From Gigantopelta aegis (lineage: Eukaryota; Mollusca; Gastropoda; Neomphalida; Peltospiridae): a stretch of DNA of 64,000 nucleotides. How positions within the stretch are numbered: the first letter of the stretch is position 1; each line of letters starts with the position of its first letter. The stretch is from assembly GCF_016097555.1 (NCBI RefSeq), contig NC_054701.1, positions 1,103,049 to 1,167,048 of the forward strand. The letters are read 5' to 3'. The translations under genes were made by a program, and so were the position numbers. Below the pieces are notes generated by a model. That model saw only the letters and a program-made list of their open reading frames with translations. It was not told the origin of the DNA and made no database searches. Shown in pieces: positions 1 to 11,340 of the stretch.

Positions 1-580
1 TTTATTTGGTAATAAAAACAACTATTGAATAGTCTGTTCGTGTGCCAATTTGAGAAATTTCTTTACAATTACTGAAATGGTTTTTATTAATGAGGAAAAG
101 TTGTGTTTGCAAAGTATAGAAAAGCAAACACAAACGGCTGCAGTTAAGTATTGTTGTGGGGTTTTTTTTCTTTTATGTTTTCATCGTGGATTAAATATGG
201 TTTGTGCGACCGTATCCCTTTGGGTAGCAATTAGTTAACAGCAATTACTGTAGGAAAAGTATTAATGCTCGCCGATGACGAATTTAATACAATTCTGCGG
301 TGCTCCATCATTAATGGAGGAAATTGCAACGTGGAACCAATTCATAATGGCAGCGTCCATGTTCACATCGTGTGTTTATAAACATGAAATAAGATGGCGA
401 ACCAGCTGGCAAATATTTATTTGTTAGCTGTATCAATGACGGACTCATCGTTTGACATGACTGGCATCGTTTCAGTGTTTATTTTTAGTTCTTGATACTA
501 AAAACAAGTGTGCCTTCATTCCGTTTGACATTGACAGAATAAGAATTTAGAAGCACGAACGTTATATTTACAACAACACA
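1..580. other. 5' flank of MRM1
   Basis: No exon, mobile element or strong repeat is visible here. The segment should hold the MRM1 promoter and 5' UTR, but I see no diagnostic TATA box or initiator and do not assign one. The short open frames have no recognisable protein content. Confidence 0.4.
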
Positions 581-903
581 ATGAATACGAACCCACTGCG
601 TAGGCTACTGTCTGTCAGATGTGTTGCTAGTTTGGTCAGACAGTCGTCAGGATCAATTCCTAGCTATAATCATGGGTTGATGGGGAAGGGCAAAGTGAAG
701 AGGTATCTACAAACATTTGAGATCAAACTTAGACTTCTGTTTTTTATCATTGTCCGTCCCATCCTCCTCCAAAAATACTTTTTGTAAATAATGTCAGTTT
801 GTTTTGACGTAAGAAGAAATGTAAAAGTGTCGTCAAAGGCATTACTTAATATGTTTACTTCCAACATTCAAACCTAGTTTGTTTTGTATTTTCCAAAACA
901 CTT

Positions 904-934
<31 letters not shown>

Positions 935-3900
935 CATTGCTCAAATAAAATATAACTTTTCTTGTTTGTATTAAACATGTATACAAATGGATACAGGTAT
1001 GGGACAAAATAGAGGCTGTTAAAAATACTGTTAAATTACGTTGTACGGTAACTGTCGTAAATGTTTCGTCAATTGGTTTTTCGTACACAACGCGGCTTGT
1101 TTCCTTTGATGTCCAGTGTGCAGACTGATTGTTGGTGTGGTTTTTTTGGTTTTTTATTGTGTGGAAAAAAGTGTACATTTGGAAATAGCAGAGATAGGTG
1201 CTGGAAAATATAGTAGGGTGCAGAAAAATAAAGGAGGGGGGAGAATGTAAAAGGAGGGCGGCAAAATGCAATAGCGGGGCGGGCTGACCTGCTTAAATGG
1301 AGCAGCAAGAACACTGCTTTTTTAAATACTTTTTTCTCATTCTTAAAAGTCGTGGTTGTATCGTGGTACCAGCTACGGCCTCAAGTGAAGTGAATGGAGA
1401 GTTTGTCTGATGACATAGAGCACATACACTACGGCTGTTTGCAACTTATTGTATAAACTATGGCTGTTTGCAATCTATTGTATACACTGGCTGTTTGTAA
1501 CCTATTGTATAAACTATGGCTGCTTGCAATCTATTGTATAAACTATGGCTGTTTCTATTGAATAGCAACAGGGGATCATACATCTCACAGACAGGACAGT
1601 ACATACCACAATGATACATAAATCGTGAGGTTTTGATAGAAAAAATGCAATGGGTGTACCAATAGTGATCCATTTTACGACTCATTATTTCTCAGACAAG
1701 CACTGTCACAGAGTTATGTCATACATCCACCAACCTATAGTGAATACACATTGGGGAGATCTAAGTTCTTAGACCTACCCAATCTAAAGTGGGGAGATCT
1801 AATCTAAAGTGGGGAGATCTACATCCAGTAGACCTCCACCAACCTAAAGTGAATACACAGTGGGGAGATATAAGAACACTAGACCTACACCAACCTAAAG
1901 TGAATACACAGTGGGGAGATATAAGAACACTAGACCTACACCAACCTAAAGTGAATACACAGCTCAGTGAAATCTATGACTACTACTACTACAACTTAAA
2001 GTAAATACACAGTTCAGTGAGAAGATCTATAACCAATACACCACGACCAACCTACTTATTTCACATGCCCCTATACCAGTAAGGTTTCAGGCATGTCCAT
2101 CTCGGGTCCTGTCTCTGGATAGCCAGTGGCCTAACCCGAGACCCTGTAGTGAATACAGTTCGAGGAGATCTATAGCCACTACACCACTACCAACCTATAG
2201 AGAATACACAATTCATATGGAGATCTATGATAACTACTACTCCACCAACCTCTAGTGAATACACAGTTCATATGGAGATCTATAACTACTACTCCACCAA
2301 CCTATACATAGTGCCATGGGAAGGTGCATGCATTTGAGTGAGATTGTTTTACATGCACGTGTACTTAATGAGAAACTGTTTTTTTAATTTCAGACCAACC
2401 CTTACACTGCCATTTTCATACAAGCCACAAGGGGAGATTTTGTTTGGCATCCATCCAGTACTTTTAGCTCTACAAGCCAGGAAACGGAAACATTTTAACA
2501 GAGTTTTTATTAAAACAAACAAGGGAGATAATAAGAATTTGGAAAAGATTGTCCAGTTGTCGTGTGAACATGGAGTTGAGGTTGAAGAAGTGAAGGGTCA
2601 TGTCCTTGACTCTCTGTCAGGTGCACGACCTCACCAGGTAAACCGAAATCTCCGTCAGGTGCACGACCTCACCAGGTAAACCGAAATCTCTCTGTCAGGC
2701 ACGTGACCTCACCAGGTAAACCGAAATCTCTCTGTCGTGTGCACGACCTCACCAGGTAAACCGAAATCTCTGTCAGGTGTACGACCTCACCAGGTAAACC
2801 GAAATCTCTGTCAGGTGTATGACCTCACCAGGTAAAACGAAATCTCTCTGTCAGGTGTATGACCTCACCAGGTAAAGGCCTCCCAGCCATTCCTCCCTCT
2901 TTATTACATATCCATGGTACTTACAAATGTTCGTTTGAGAAAAATTGAAGAATGAAAGAAGAATTTTTATCATTTAATCCAGTTTTAGCTTTTTATGCAC
3001 AGCAGGCTGGTTTTGTTCAGAGATTCCGAAAAATTTCTTTTGAGTATGGTTTTCGAGTGTTAACCTTTGAGTATAGTTTTCAAGTGTTCCCCTTTGAGTA
3101 TGGTTTTCGAGTGTTCAGCTTTGAAAGGAACATTTCAGCTTTTATTTTTAAGTAACGCATCCCTGATAAGAGTCAATTTATTAAGCTGTGTACAGTATTT
3201 AAGTGGGTATGTTTGAATGTTTTATTCAATATTTCAGTGTGTTTTGATGTTTTATACAATATTTCAGTCTTTGAATGTTTTATACAATATTTCAGTGTTT
3301 TGGTGTTTTATACAGTATATCAGTGTGTTTTGATGTTTTATACAATATTTCACTCTTTTGATGTTTTATACAATATTTCAGTGTATGGTTGAAAGATTTA
3401 TACAATATTTCAGTGTATGGTTGAAAGATTTATACAATATTTTACAATGTGTATTTGAATGCTTTATACAGTATTTCACGATGTGTATTTGGTTGTATTT
3501 ATTCAGGGTGTGTGTTTGGATACGAGCAGATTCCCCGTTAAGAGGCTGAGTCTACAGTATCATGTTGAGAGTTTACCGCGGGACCAAGCGTCTCTGTGGC
3601 TCTACCTACACAACATCCAGGTAATGAGAGTTTATCGCGGGACCAAGCGTCTCTGTGGCTCTACCTACACAACATCCAGGTAATGAGAGTTTACCGCGGG
3701 ACCAAGCGTCTCTGTGGCTCTACCTACACAACATCCAGGTAATGAGAGTTTACCACGGGACCGAGCGTCTCTGTGGCTCTACCTACACAACATCCAGGTA
3801 ATGAGAGTTTACCACGGGACCGAGCATCTCTGTGGCTCTACCTACACCAGGTAATGAGAGTTTACTGCAGGCGCGAGCGTCCCTGTGGCTCTACCTACAC

Positions 3901-6900
3901 AACATTCAGGTAATGAGAGTTTACCACGGGACCGAGTGTCCCTGTGGCTCTACCTACACAACATCCTGGTAATGAGAGTTTACCTCGGGACCGAGCGTCT
4001 CTGTGGCTCTACCTACACCAGGTAATGAGAGTTTACAGCGGGACCGAGTGTCTCTGTGGCTCTACCTACACCCGGTAATGAGTTTACCGCGGGACCGAGC
4101 GTCTCTGTGGCTCTACCTAAACCAGATAATGAGAGTTTACCGCAGGACCGAGCGTCTCTGTGGCTCTACCTAAACCAGATAATGAGAGTTTACCGCAGGA
4201 CCGAGCGTCTCTGTGGCTCTACCTAAACCAGATAATGAGAGTTTACCGCAGGACCGAGCGTCTCTGTGGCTCTACCTACACCAGGTAATGAGAATTTACC
4301 GCGGGACCGAGTGTCTCTGTGGCTCTACCTAAACCAGATAATGAGAATTTACCGCAGGACCGAGCGTCTCTGTGGCTCTACCTACACCAGGTAATGAGAA
4401 TTTACCGCGGGACCGAGTGTCTCTGTGGCTCTACCTACACAACATCCAGGTAATGAGATATGGTTTGTCCCTGTTGGAAACGTAACAACCATTTAGAGGT
4501 AACACTAACATTGTCGTCTATAAAAACTGTCATAATTTCTTTACAAGTTATATGAGTTTGGTGTTTGGTTACATTCAATGCATCTGTTGTGTTGAGGGGC
4601 AGGATGTAGCCCAGTGGTACAGCACTCGCTCGATGTGCGGTCGGTGTGGGATCGATCCCCGTCGGTGGGCCCATTGGGCTATTTCTCGTTCCAGCCAGTG
4701 CACCACGACTGGTATATCAATGGCTGTGGTATGTACTACCCTGTTTGTGGGATGGTGCATATAAAAGATCCCTTGCTGCTAATTGAAAAGAGTAGCCCAT
4801 GAAGTGGCGGCAGCGGGTTTCATTTCTCAGTATCTGTGTGGTCCTTAACCATATGTCTGACGCCATATAACCGTAAATAAAATGTGTTGAGTGCATCGTT
4901 AAATAAAACCTTTCTTTCTTTCTGTTGTGTTGAGCAACAACATGCAATTATTTTTAATTGGGGGTAGGACATAGTGGTAAAGTGCTCGGTTGATGCATGG
5001 TCGGTCTGGGATCGATCGCAGTCGGTGGACTATTTCTCATTCCAGCCAAGTGATGTAACAAAGGCCGATGCCATATAACCATAATTAAATGTGTCGAGTT
5101 TGTCTTTACATAAAATAGTTCTTCTTCCTTTATCTTGTCTTTCAGACTAGACTTCAAAGTCTCAACAATACAAGCAGCATATGGTTAAAGTCTGTAGACG
5201 TTAATGGTTTTGAGGCAGACTTTACATTTTGATAAGCATGGGCCAGTGTTAAAGCTTGTTCCCACGATACTGAGTTTTATAGTGAACACAGATAAATGTT
5301 AATGTAACTTTATAAATACAAAACACAAAGTGCACAATATATTTACTTGTATTTAAAGGACCCGATGAATATGGGTGCGATACTGAGAACTTCACATTTC
5401 CTGGGAGTTGATCAAGTCGTTGTTCCATCATTTAACAGGTAAACCACTGAGGGTCTTCTAAACTGGTTAATGGCAGCTAATTGTTAAAACGCTCACCATC
5501 ATCATTATATTGTATACAGTGTATGAAGAAAAGTTTTGTCATTAACTAGTAGAGTTCAGATTATACATTGTACAATAATCAAAATGGCAAACACATTTTC
5601 ATATTCCAAATTGTACTTTATGTCTAGGCAATAGCTTTCAGATACTCCCAAGTTTAGCTGCTATGGAAAAGAATTTTTTTAATTATGTTTTGTTTTTTGT
5701 TAATTTTGTAAATGGTATCTCATTAAAAATATTAGCTAGACAAGATAAGAATAATACAACTGCGGAATAAAATGAAGACTATAATTTGTATTATCAAACT
5801 GGCCTCAGTATTGTAGTGGTTAAGACTTCAAACTTAAAGGAATGCTTAAGCAAGGCTTTTGGACTGATAGGCATATCCAACAATATATAATGTACATTAT
5901 TGCTTAATATCAACAAGCATATTCAATTTAATTAATAAAATGGTTAAATGTGATGACTATTATATATAACAGGTGCAGCCATTTTGTTCCATCCCAGTGA
6001 ATACACTCTGGTGAGCTGGTGGTTACGTAATACTTAACGCATTATGTCAGGAATTAGTCTTAGAACTGAAGAAACAAACGTACCAGATTTTTGTGGGATG
6101 ATGAAACAGGCATACATCACAATGTTCTGTAATAATATCCATCCCAGTAAGCCAGCAATAAGTATATAATATTTAACAATACAAAGTAAATCACCATTGT
6201 CAAAGTGGCTACGAAAAAAGTCCAAATAACTATCGAACAATGTATCATGTTATGTCCATACATTAACCTAAGTCCTGAAATGTGTTTGCTTAGTTAATTG
6301 GCCTATTCTTTTAGTTGCCTCCACTGATGATTCCTGATTGGCAGGTGTATATTTGGTAGATAACCAGACATGGAAATTGCTGCAGTCTAATCACCGGTAG
6401 TATTATTAACATCACAGGGTATTGTGATGTAGCCTATTTATTCCCAATCTGATGGATCATGACGTGTCCTAATACTAGTCTTTGTTTAATGGTGTGGAGA
6501 AAACGTGTGGATCAAAGTGAAGTGCTTTATTGTAAATTACTGCATTTGTTTACACTGTGCATACAGGAGTTGGTAGGAGCTGACATCACTTTCTTCTAAG
6601 CTAGAGTACCAGACACAATGAAAAATAAACAAAATGGCTGCCCCCAGTTAGCACGAATAATCATGTTTTTTTATTAATTATTAACTTACAGGTTTTTCAT
6701 TTCTTAAACAGTCAGTATGTGTTGGTAGTCCAGGACATACGGCTCATATTTGAGTTTGCTTCCCCTTTAAGGCTGGTAGATACTCAGTCCACATACCAGT
6801 ATACTGACTCCCACCCAAAGTATGTTTTAACAATTTGATGGTTAGGTGTAAGGGCAATACACCGACTTCTCACTTAATAACCACCAACATCCTGCTAGCT

Positions 6901-9900
6901 GAGGTGTATGGGCAATACACCGACCTCTCACTTAATAACCACCAACATCCTGCTAGCTGAGGTGTATGGGCAATACACCGACCTCTCACTTAATAACCAC
7001 CAACATCCTGCTAGCTGAGGTGTATGGGCAATACACCGACCTCTCACTTAATAACCACCAACATCCTGCTAGCTGAGGTGTATGGGCAATACACCGACCT
7101 CTCACTTAATAACCACCAACATCCTGCTAGCTGAGGTGTATGGTCAATACACCGACCTCTCACTTAATAACCACCAACATCCTGCTAGCTGAGGTGTATG
7201 GGCAATACACCGACCTCTCACTTAATAACCACCAACATCCTGCTAGCTGAGGTGTATGGGCAATACACCGACCTCTCACTTAATAACCACCAACATCCTG
7301 CTAGCTGAGGTGTATGGTCAATACACCGACCTCTCACTTAATAACCACCAACATCCTGCTAGCTGAGGTGTATGGGCAATACACCGACCTCTCACTTAAT
7401 AACCACCAACATCCTGCTAGCTGAGGTGTATGGGCAATACACCGACCTCTCACTTAATAACCACCAACATCCTGCTAGCTGAGGTGTATGGTCAATACAC
7501 CGACCTCTCACTTAATAACCACCAACATCCTGCTAGCTGAGGTGTATGGTCAATACACCGACCTCTCACTTAATAACCACCAACATCCTGCTAGCTGAAG
7601 TGTAAGGGCAATACATCGACCTCTCACTTAATAACCACTAACATCCTGCTATCTGAGGTGTATGCCCCGGACAGTGTGCTTGAACATGTGACTCCCGTTG
7701 TATTTCAGCTTAACATGACTCGTATTTCAGCTATAACAGGACTCACACTGTATTTCAGCTGTAACATGACCTGCATTGTATTTCAGCTGTAACGTGACTC
7801 CCGTTGTATTTCAGCTGTAACATGACTCCCGTTGTAAGTAAAGCCAGTGCTGGAGCCATGGAGGTGATGAATCCTCTCGGACTGGGACCAGATTCCAACA
7901 GTCTTGTCCAGCTTTTAGAGGTACCACAGAAATATTAAATATCTTTGTCTTATCCAGCTTTTAGAGGTACCACAGAAATATTCAATAGCTGTCTTATCCA
8001 GCTTTCAGAGGTACCACAGAAATATTAAATAGCTGTCTTATCCAGCTTTCAGAGGTACCACAGAAATATTAAATATCTTGGTCTTATCCAGCTTTTAGAG
8101 GTACCACAGAAATATTAAATATCTTTGTCTTATCCAGCTTTCAGAGGTACCACAGAAATATTAAATAGCTTTGTCTTATCCAGCTACTAGAGGTACCACA
8201 GAAATATTAAATAGCTTTGTCTTATTTAGCTTTCAGAGGTACCACAGAAATATTAAATAGCTTTGTCTTATCCAGTTTTTAGAGGTACCCCAGAAATATT
8301 AAATATCTTTGTTGTATCCAGCTTTCAGAGGTACCCCAGAAATATTAAATATCTTTGTCTTATCCAGCTTTCAGAGGTACCCCAGAAATATCTTTGTCTT
8401 ATCCAGCTTTTAGAGGTACCACAGAAATATTAAATAGCTTTGTCTTATCCAGCTACTAGAGGTACCACAGAAATATTAAATAGCTTTACGTCTTATCCAG
8501 CTTTTAGAGGTACCACAGAAATATTAAATAGCTTTGTCTTATCCAGCTACTAGAGGTACCACAGAAATATTAAATAGCTTTGTCTTATCCAGCTTTTAGA
8601 GGTACCACAGAAATATTAAATAGCTTTGTTGTATCCAGCTTTCAGAGGTACCCCAGAAATATTAAATATCTTTGTCTTATCCAGCTTTCAGAGGTACCCC
8701 AGAAATAAATCTTTGTCTTATCCAGCTTTTAGAGGTACCACAGAAATATTAAATAGCTTTGTCTTATCCAGCTACTAGAGGTACCACAGAAATATTAAAT
8801 AGCTTTACGTCTTATCCAGCTTTTAGAGGTACCACAGAAATATTAAATAGCTTTGTCTTATCCAGCTACTAGAGGTACCACAGAAATATTAAATAGCTTT
8901 GTCTTATCCAGCTTTTAGAGGTACCACAGAAATATTAAATAGCTTTGTTGTATCCAGCTTTCAGAGGTACCACAGAAATATTAAATATCTTTGTCTTATC
9001 CAGCTTTCAGAGGTACCCCAGAAATATTAAATAGCTTTGTCTTATCCAGTTTTCAGAGGTACCACAGAAATATTAAATATCTCTTTATGTTGTATCCAGG
9101 TTTCAGAGGTACCACAGAAATATTAAATATCTTCGTCTTATCCAGCTTTCAGAGGTACCACAGAAATATTAAATATCTTTGTCTTATCCAGCTTTTAGAG
9201 GTACCACAGAAATATTAAATATCTCTTTATGTTGTATCCAGGTTTCAGAGGTACCACAGAAATATTAAATATCTTTGTCTTATCCAGCTTTCAGAGGTAC
9301 CACAGAAATATTAAATAGCTTTGTCTTATCCAGCTTTTAGAGGTACCACAGAAATATTAAATATCTCTTTATGTTGTATCCAGGTTTCAGAGGTACCACA
9401 GAAATATTAAATATCTTCGTCTTATCCAGCTTTCAGAGGTACCCCAGAAATATTAAATATCTTTGTCTTATCCAGCTTTTAGAGGTACCACAGAAATATT
9501 AAATATCTGTCTTATCCAGCTTTTAGAGGTACCACAGAAATATTAAATAGCTTTGTCTTATCCAGCTACTAGAGGTACCACAGAAATATTAGATAGCTTT
9601 GTCTTATCCAGCTATTAGAGGTACCCCAGAAATATTAAATAGCTTTGTGTTATCTTTACATCAATATTTCCAGTCTTATCAAATTTTCAGTGGAATCACA
9701 TATATTAAATATAACACTAAAAGGTATATCATTACGTAAATGGTTCCAACGTTTCCCTGTTTTTAGATGTAATGCAGAAATATAAAATGTCTTCCCACTC
9801 CGACATCATCATCCATCTTTCTATTTCTGTCTAATAACCAGGGCTCTCTGGGTGAGCAAAACAGTTTGCCAAATTTTCTATTAAATTTAAAAAATTGCAG

Positions 9901-11340
9901 AAACTGTGAGTTATTTTCTTTAAAAATGTCAATTATTACACAAAAGTATTTCGCCAAACTAAAATAAAATTCGCCAACTGCTTTAAAAATTAGCAATTGG
10001 TGAATTTGGCAAGTGCCATCCCACCCGTCTCGATAACCCACCCCTGCTGTCTCGATAACCCATCCCACCTGCCTCAATAACCCACCCCTGCTGTCGTTCC
10101 TGTCTGTAACTTCATTAAGAGTGTGTATTTCAGTAGTTCTCCCCTAATTTCAGACGTGGAAGGAGGTGGGGGGAGTGGTGGTGGGGACGGCTGTAGAAGA
10201 TCATTATTCTCATCAGGTCCACAGGTACCAGATCAACCAGCCCACTCTCTTGATAGTCGGTTTGTACTACTTTTTATTTCATTGTTAGTAGGTTTGTATT
10301 ACTTTACTGTTGATAGTCGGTTTGTACGACTTTTTATTTCATTGTTAGTAGGTTTGCATTAGTTTACTGTCGATAGTATTATTTTATACTTTGCTGATGG
10401 TGGGTTTATATTACTTTTCACTGTGTTAATAGCGAGTTTGCAATACGTTTTATTCTGCCACATTTTAAACTGGCAGTGTTATTTAACATTTGGTTATTTT
10501 GACACTTGGTTCAGAAAGGAAACCTCCTGCCACCCTATAGGCCAATTCTAGCAAAAACACAGCAAGGGATCTTTTATATGTACTTTTCATAGACAGGACA
10601 CTACATACCAAGGTGTATGATGTGTCATAGGATACAGCTGTTAAAGCCCAATTTTGGTTCTAATTGAAAAACAAACTAGTCATGCCATGGATGGATTTTA
10701 AGATATTCTTCAATGTCAATCTAGTATGTGGTTGTTTTTCTTGCAGGTAATGAAGGTTTTGGTATAGACAGTAGCATTTTAAATCTCTGTGATATTCTGT
10801 TGTCGATCCAGCCTCAGGGTGTTGACAGAGAAAACTTGGTGGCTTCACTCAATGTGTCGGTAGCAACAGGTAAGAACCAGCTGGTTCGGTTATTTCCTTG
10901 ATGTTTATCTACTCCAGTACTTTGTCCCATGATACATGTGAAGAATAACACACAGATCTGTATGGCTGTCTGTGATAGGTCTTGAATCGGGCAGCCGTTA
11001 ATAGTGAAGTGCAGATAAACCCAACATTTTGTTGGGATACAATAATATGCATCCTGCCAAATTAATAAGCTACTGTAAGGATGTTTTTTTGTTTTGGCAG
11101 TGGCAAGTTAAAAGTAGTTAAATCAGTGTCTGTTATGTGTATATGAATATTTTATGTAGACTGCAAAATAAAAAATTACATTTTATAATAATCCATTTTT
11201 TAAAGCAAATGATAGATTAAAAGAACATACATATTTTTCAAATGGTGCCTCAACTCTTTTTTTTCACAGGCATAATTATTCACTCACTCCTCTCATCCAT
11301 GAAAAAAGCCGACTCCAGCCAGGTCCAACAAGCTGTGTGA
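581..11340 (+). CDS. MRM1: MRM1, mitochondrial rRNA 2'-O-ribose methyltransferase (8 exons, complete)
   Basis: SpoU/TrmH-family (SPOUT) enzyme expected to methylate a ribose in mitochondrial large-subunit rRNA using SAM. Coding exons: 581-702, 2394-2637, 3507-3620, 5359-5438, 7815-7920, 10154-10259, 10747-10869, 11270-11340. All junctions are GT-AG, phases agree, and the sum is 966 nt (321 aa plus TGA); human MRM1 is about 353 aa. The N terminus (MNTNPLRRLLSVRCVASLVR) is basic and amphipathic, as in a mitochondrial presequence. Residues about 41-122 form the substrate-binding region (GEILFGIHPVLLALQA, then a final HQ at the exon end). The three SPOUT motifs are present: NMGAILRT in exon 4, LLIVGNEGFGI across exons 6-7, and LNVSVATGI across exons 7-8. 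Introns 2, 3 and 5 begin with tandem copies of the preceding exon end. Only the first donor copy keeps the reading frame. Confidence 0.95.
1429..1555. repeat. short minisatellite, about 30-bp unit
   Basis: About five imperfect copies of a unit containing CTATGGCTGTTTGCAATCTA followed by TTGTATAA, in MRM1 intron 1. Confidence 0.75.
1555..1690 (-). mobile_element. degraded SINE fragment
   Basis: The stretch with GCAACAGGGGATC, ACAGACAGGACAGTACATACCA and a later imperfect match looks like the reverse complement of the middle of the SINEs at 4597 and 45397. Head and tail are not clear. Confidence 0.4.
1730..2312. repeat. minisatellite in MRM1 intron 1, about 57-bp unit
   Basis: Repeated GTGAATACACAGTGGGGAGAT followed by CTAGACCTACACCAACCTAA. 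About three good copies near 1840-1960 are followed by degenerate copies to about 2312, interrupted by an unrelated stretch near 2060-2150. Confidence 0.75.
2600..2877 (+). repeat. tandem copies of MRM1 exon 2 donor junction
   Basis: About seven copies of a 38-40-bp unit made of the last ~25 nt of exon 2 (CTGTCAGGTGCACGACCTC, then ACCAG) plus the first intron bases GTAAACCGAAAT. Every copy keeps CACCAG|GTAAA. The first copy is the true exon end at 2637. Confidence 0.9.
3003..3140. repeat. short tandem repeat, about 30-bp unit
   Basis: Three copies of a unit containing TTTGAGTATGGTTTTCGAGT within MRM1 intron 2. Confidence 0.6.
3190..3500. repeat. tandem repeat leading into MRM1 exon 3 acceptor
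   Basis: About nine imperfect copies of a unit containing TTTTATACAATATTTCAGTG. The true acceptor (TTTATTCAG|GGTGTGTGTTTGG) resembles the unit, so this could be a degenerate acceptor-derived array. That origin is inference. Confidence 0.65.
3567..4450 (+). repeat. tandem copies of MRM1 exon 3 donor junction
   Basis: About 16 copies of a 51-59-bp unit: the end of exon 3 (GAGAGTTTACCGCGGGACC through CTCTACCTACACAACATCCAG) plus GTAAT. Some copies lack the ACAACAT segment. Several carry CAGATAAT, so the donor GT is lost there. The first copy is the functional exon end at 3620. Confidence 0.92.
4597..4920 (+). mobile_element. tRNA-headed SINE, full length
   Basis: The head has a box-A-like TAGCCCAGTGGTACAGC and a box-B-like GGGATCGATCCCC. 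The body is followed by a tail with GTCTGACGCCATATAACCG and GCATCGTTAAATAAAAC, then a CTTT repeat. A 14-bp target duplication, TCTGTTGTGTTGAG, flanks it (4583-4596 and 4921-4934). It lies in MRM1 intron 3. Confidence 0.93.
4961..5132 (+). mobile_element. internally deleted SINE of the same family
   Basis: Head (GGACATAGTGGTAAAGTGCTC, GGGATCGATCGCAG) joined directly to a tail (GATGCCATATAACCATAAT ... TTACATAAAA) with the body missing. No clear target duplication. Confidence 0.75.
5834..6770. mobile_element. possible TTAA-flanked MITE
   Basis: Left edge TTAAAGGAATGC and right edge GCTTCCCCTTTAA are imperfect inverted copies, each including TTAA, the target of piggyBac-type elements. No transposase is visible and similarity between the ends is short. 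Confidence 0.4.
6839..7663. repeat. 58-bp minisatellite, about 14 copies
   Basis: Very homogeneous unit containing GAGGTGTATGGGCAATACAC and CCACCAACATCCTGCTAGCT. Copies differ mainly at GGGCAAT versus GGTCAAT; the edge copies are more divergent. Confidence 0.95.
7681..7815 (+). repeat. tandem copies of MRM1 exon 5 acceptor junction
   Basis: About five copies of a 25-40-bp unit with GTATTTCAG followed by CTGTAACATGACTCCCGT, the first bases of exon 5. The last copy is the true acceptor, with the exon starting at 7815. Confidence 0.88.
7902..9652 (+). repeat. large array of MRM1 exon 5 donor junction
   Basis: About 38 copies of a ~46-bp unit. It combines the last bases of exon 5 (CTTGTCCAGCTTTTAGAG) with the donor and intron bases GTACCACAGAAATATTAAAT. 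Variants (GTACCCCAG, CTACTAGAG, CTCTTTATGTTGTATCC) recur in blocks, which suggests multi-unit duplications. The first copy is the real exon end at 7920. Confidence 0.92.
9653..10153. other. end of MRM1 intron 5 with a hAT-like terminal fragment
   Basis: From about 9839 the sequence CAGGGCTCTCTGGGTGAGC resembles the terminal repeat of the hAT element at 25188-29650. The rest (about 9860-10017) is AT-rich and repeats AATTTGCCAA-like words. A small duplication of CCACCCCTGCTGTC follows. No exon before 10154. Confidence 0.45.
10246..10371 (+). repeat. two copies of MRM1 exon 6 donor junction
   Basis: A ~61-bp unit starting at the exon 6 end, TTGATAGTCG|GTTTGTAC, is repeated once more (second GATAGTCGGTTTGTACGAC at about 10312). 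A third, partial GATAGT follows. Confidence 0.75.
10511..10630 (-). mobile_element. SINE fragment
   Basis: Reverse-strand match to the SINE body: CAGAAAGGAAACC, GCAAGGGATCTTTTATATG, CATAGACAGGACACTACATA. Head and tail missing. In MRM1 intron 6. Confidence 0.65.

Larger units (their letters stand above)
703..2393 (+). other. MRM1 intron 1
   Basis: Begins GTATCT and ends TTTCAG. It holds a 29-base poly-A run near 902-930, two minisatellites (about 1429-1555 and 1730-2312) and a short SINE-like fragment between them. Nothing coding was recognised at 930-1430. Confidence 0.6.
5439..7814 (+). other. MRM1 intron 4
   Basis: Contains a possible TTAA-flanked MITE (5834-6770), the 58-bp minisatellite (6839-7663) and tandem acceptor copies (7681-7815). 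No coding sequence recognised. Confidence 0.6.

Noticed and set aside
1069-1314. Small minus-strand ORFs near 0.9-1.3 kb
   Set aside because: Low-complexity and AT-driven, with no recognisable motif; inside MRM1 intron 1.
2638-4450. Extra MRM1 exons formed by the repeated exon ends
   Set aside because: The copies lack acceptors of their own and break the reading frame; the MRM1 protein is complete without them.
4597-4680. tRNA gene
   Set aside because: Box A and box B are present, but the sequence is the head of a SINE with target duplications and cannot be folded into a convincing full tRNA by eye; the same applies at 19272, 45397 and 48286.
10225-10259. MRM1 exon 6 ending at the earlier CAG|GTACCA (10224)
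   Set aside because: The motif (G)NEG needs the QPTLLIVG codons that follow, and only the donor at 10259 keeps phase with exon 7.
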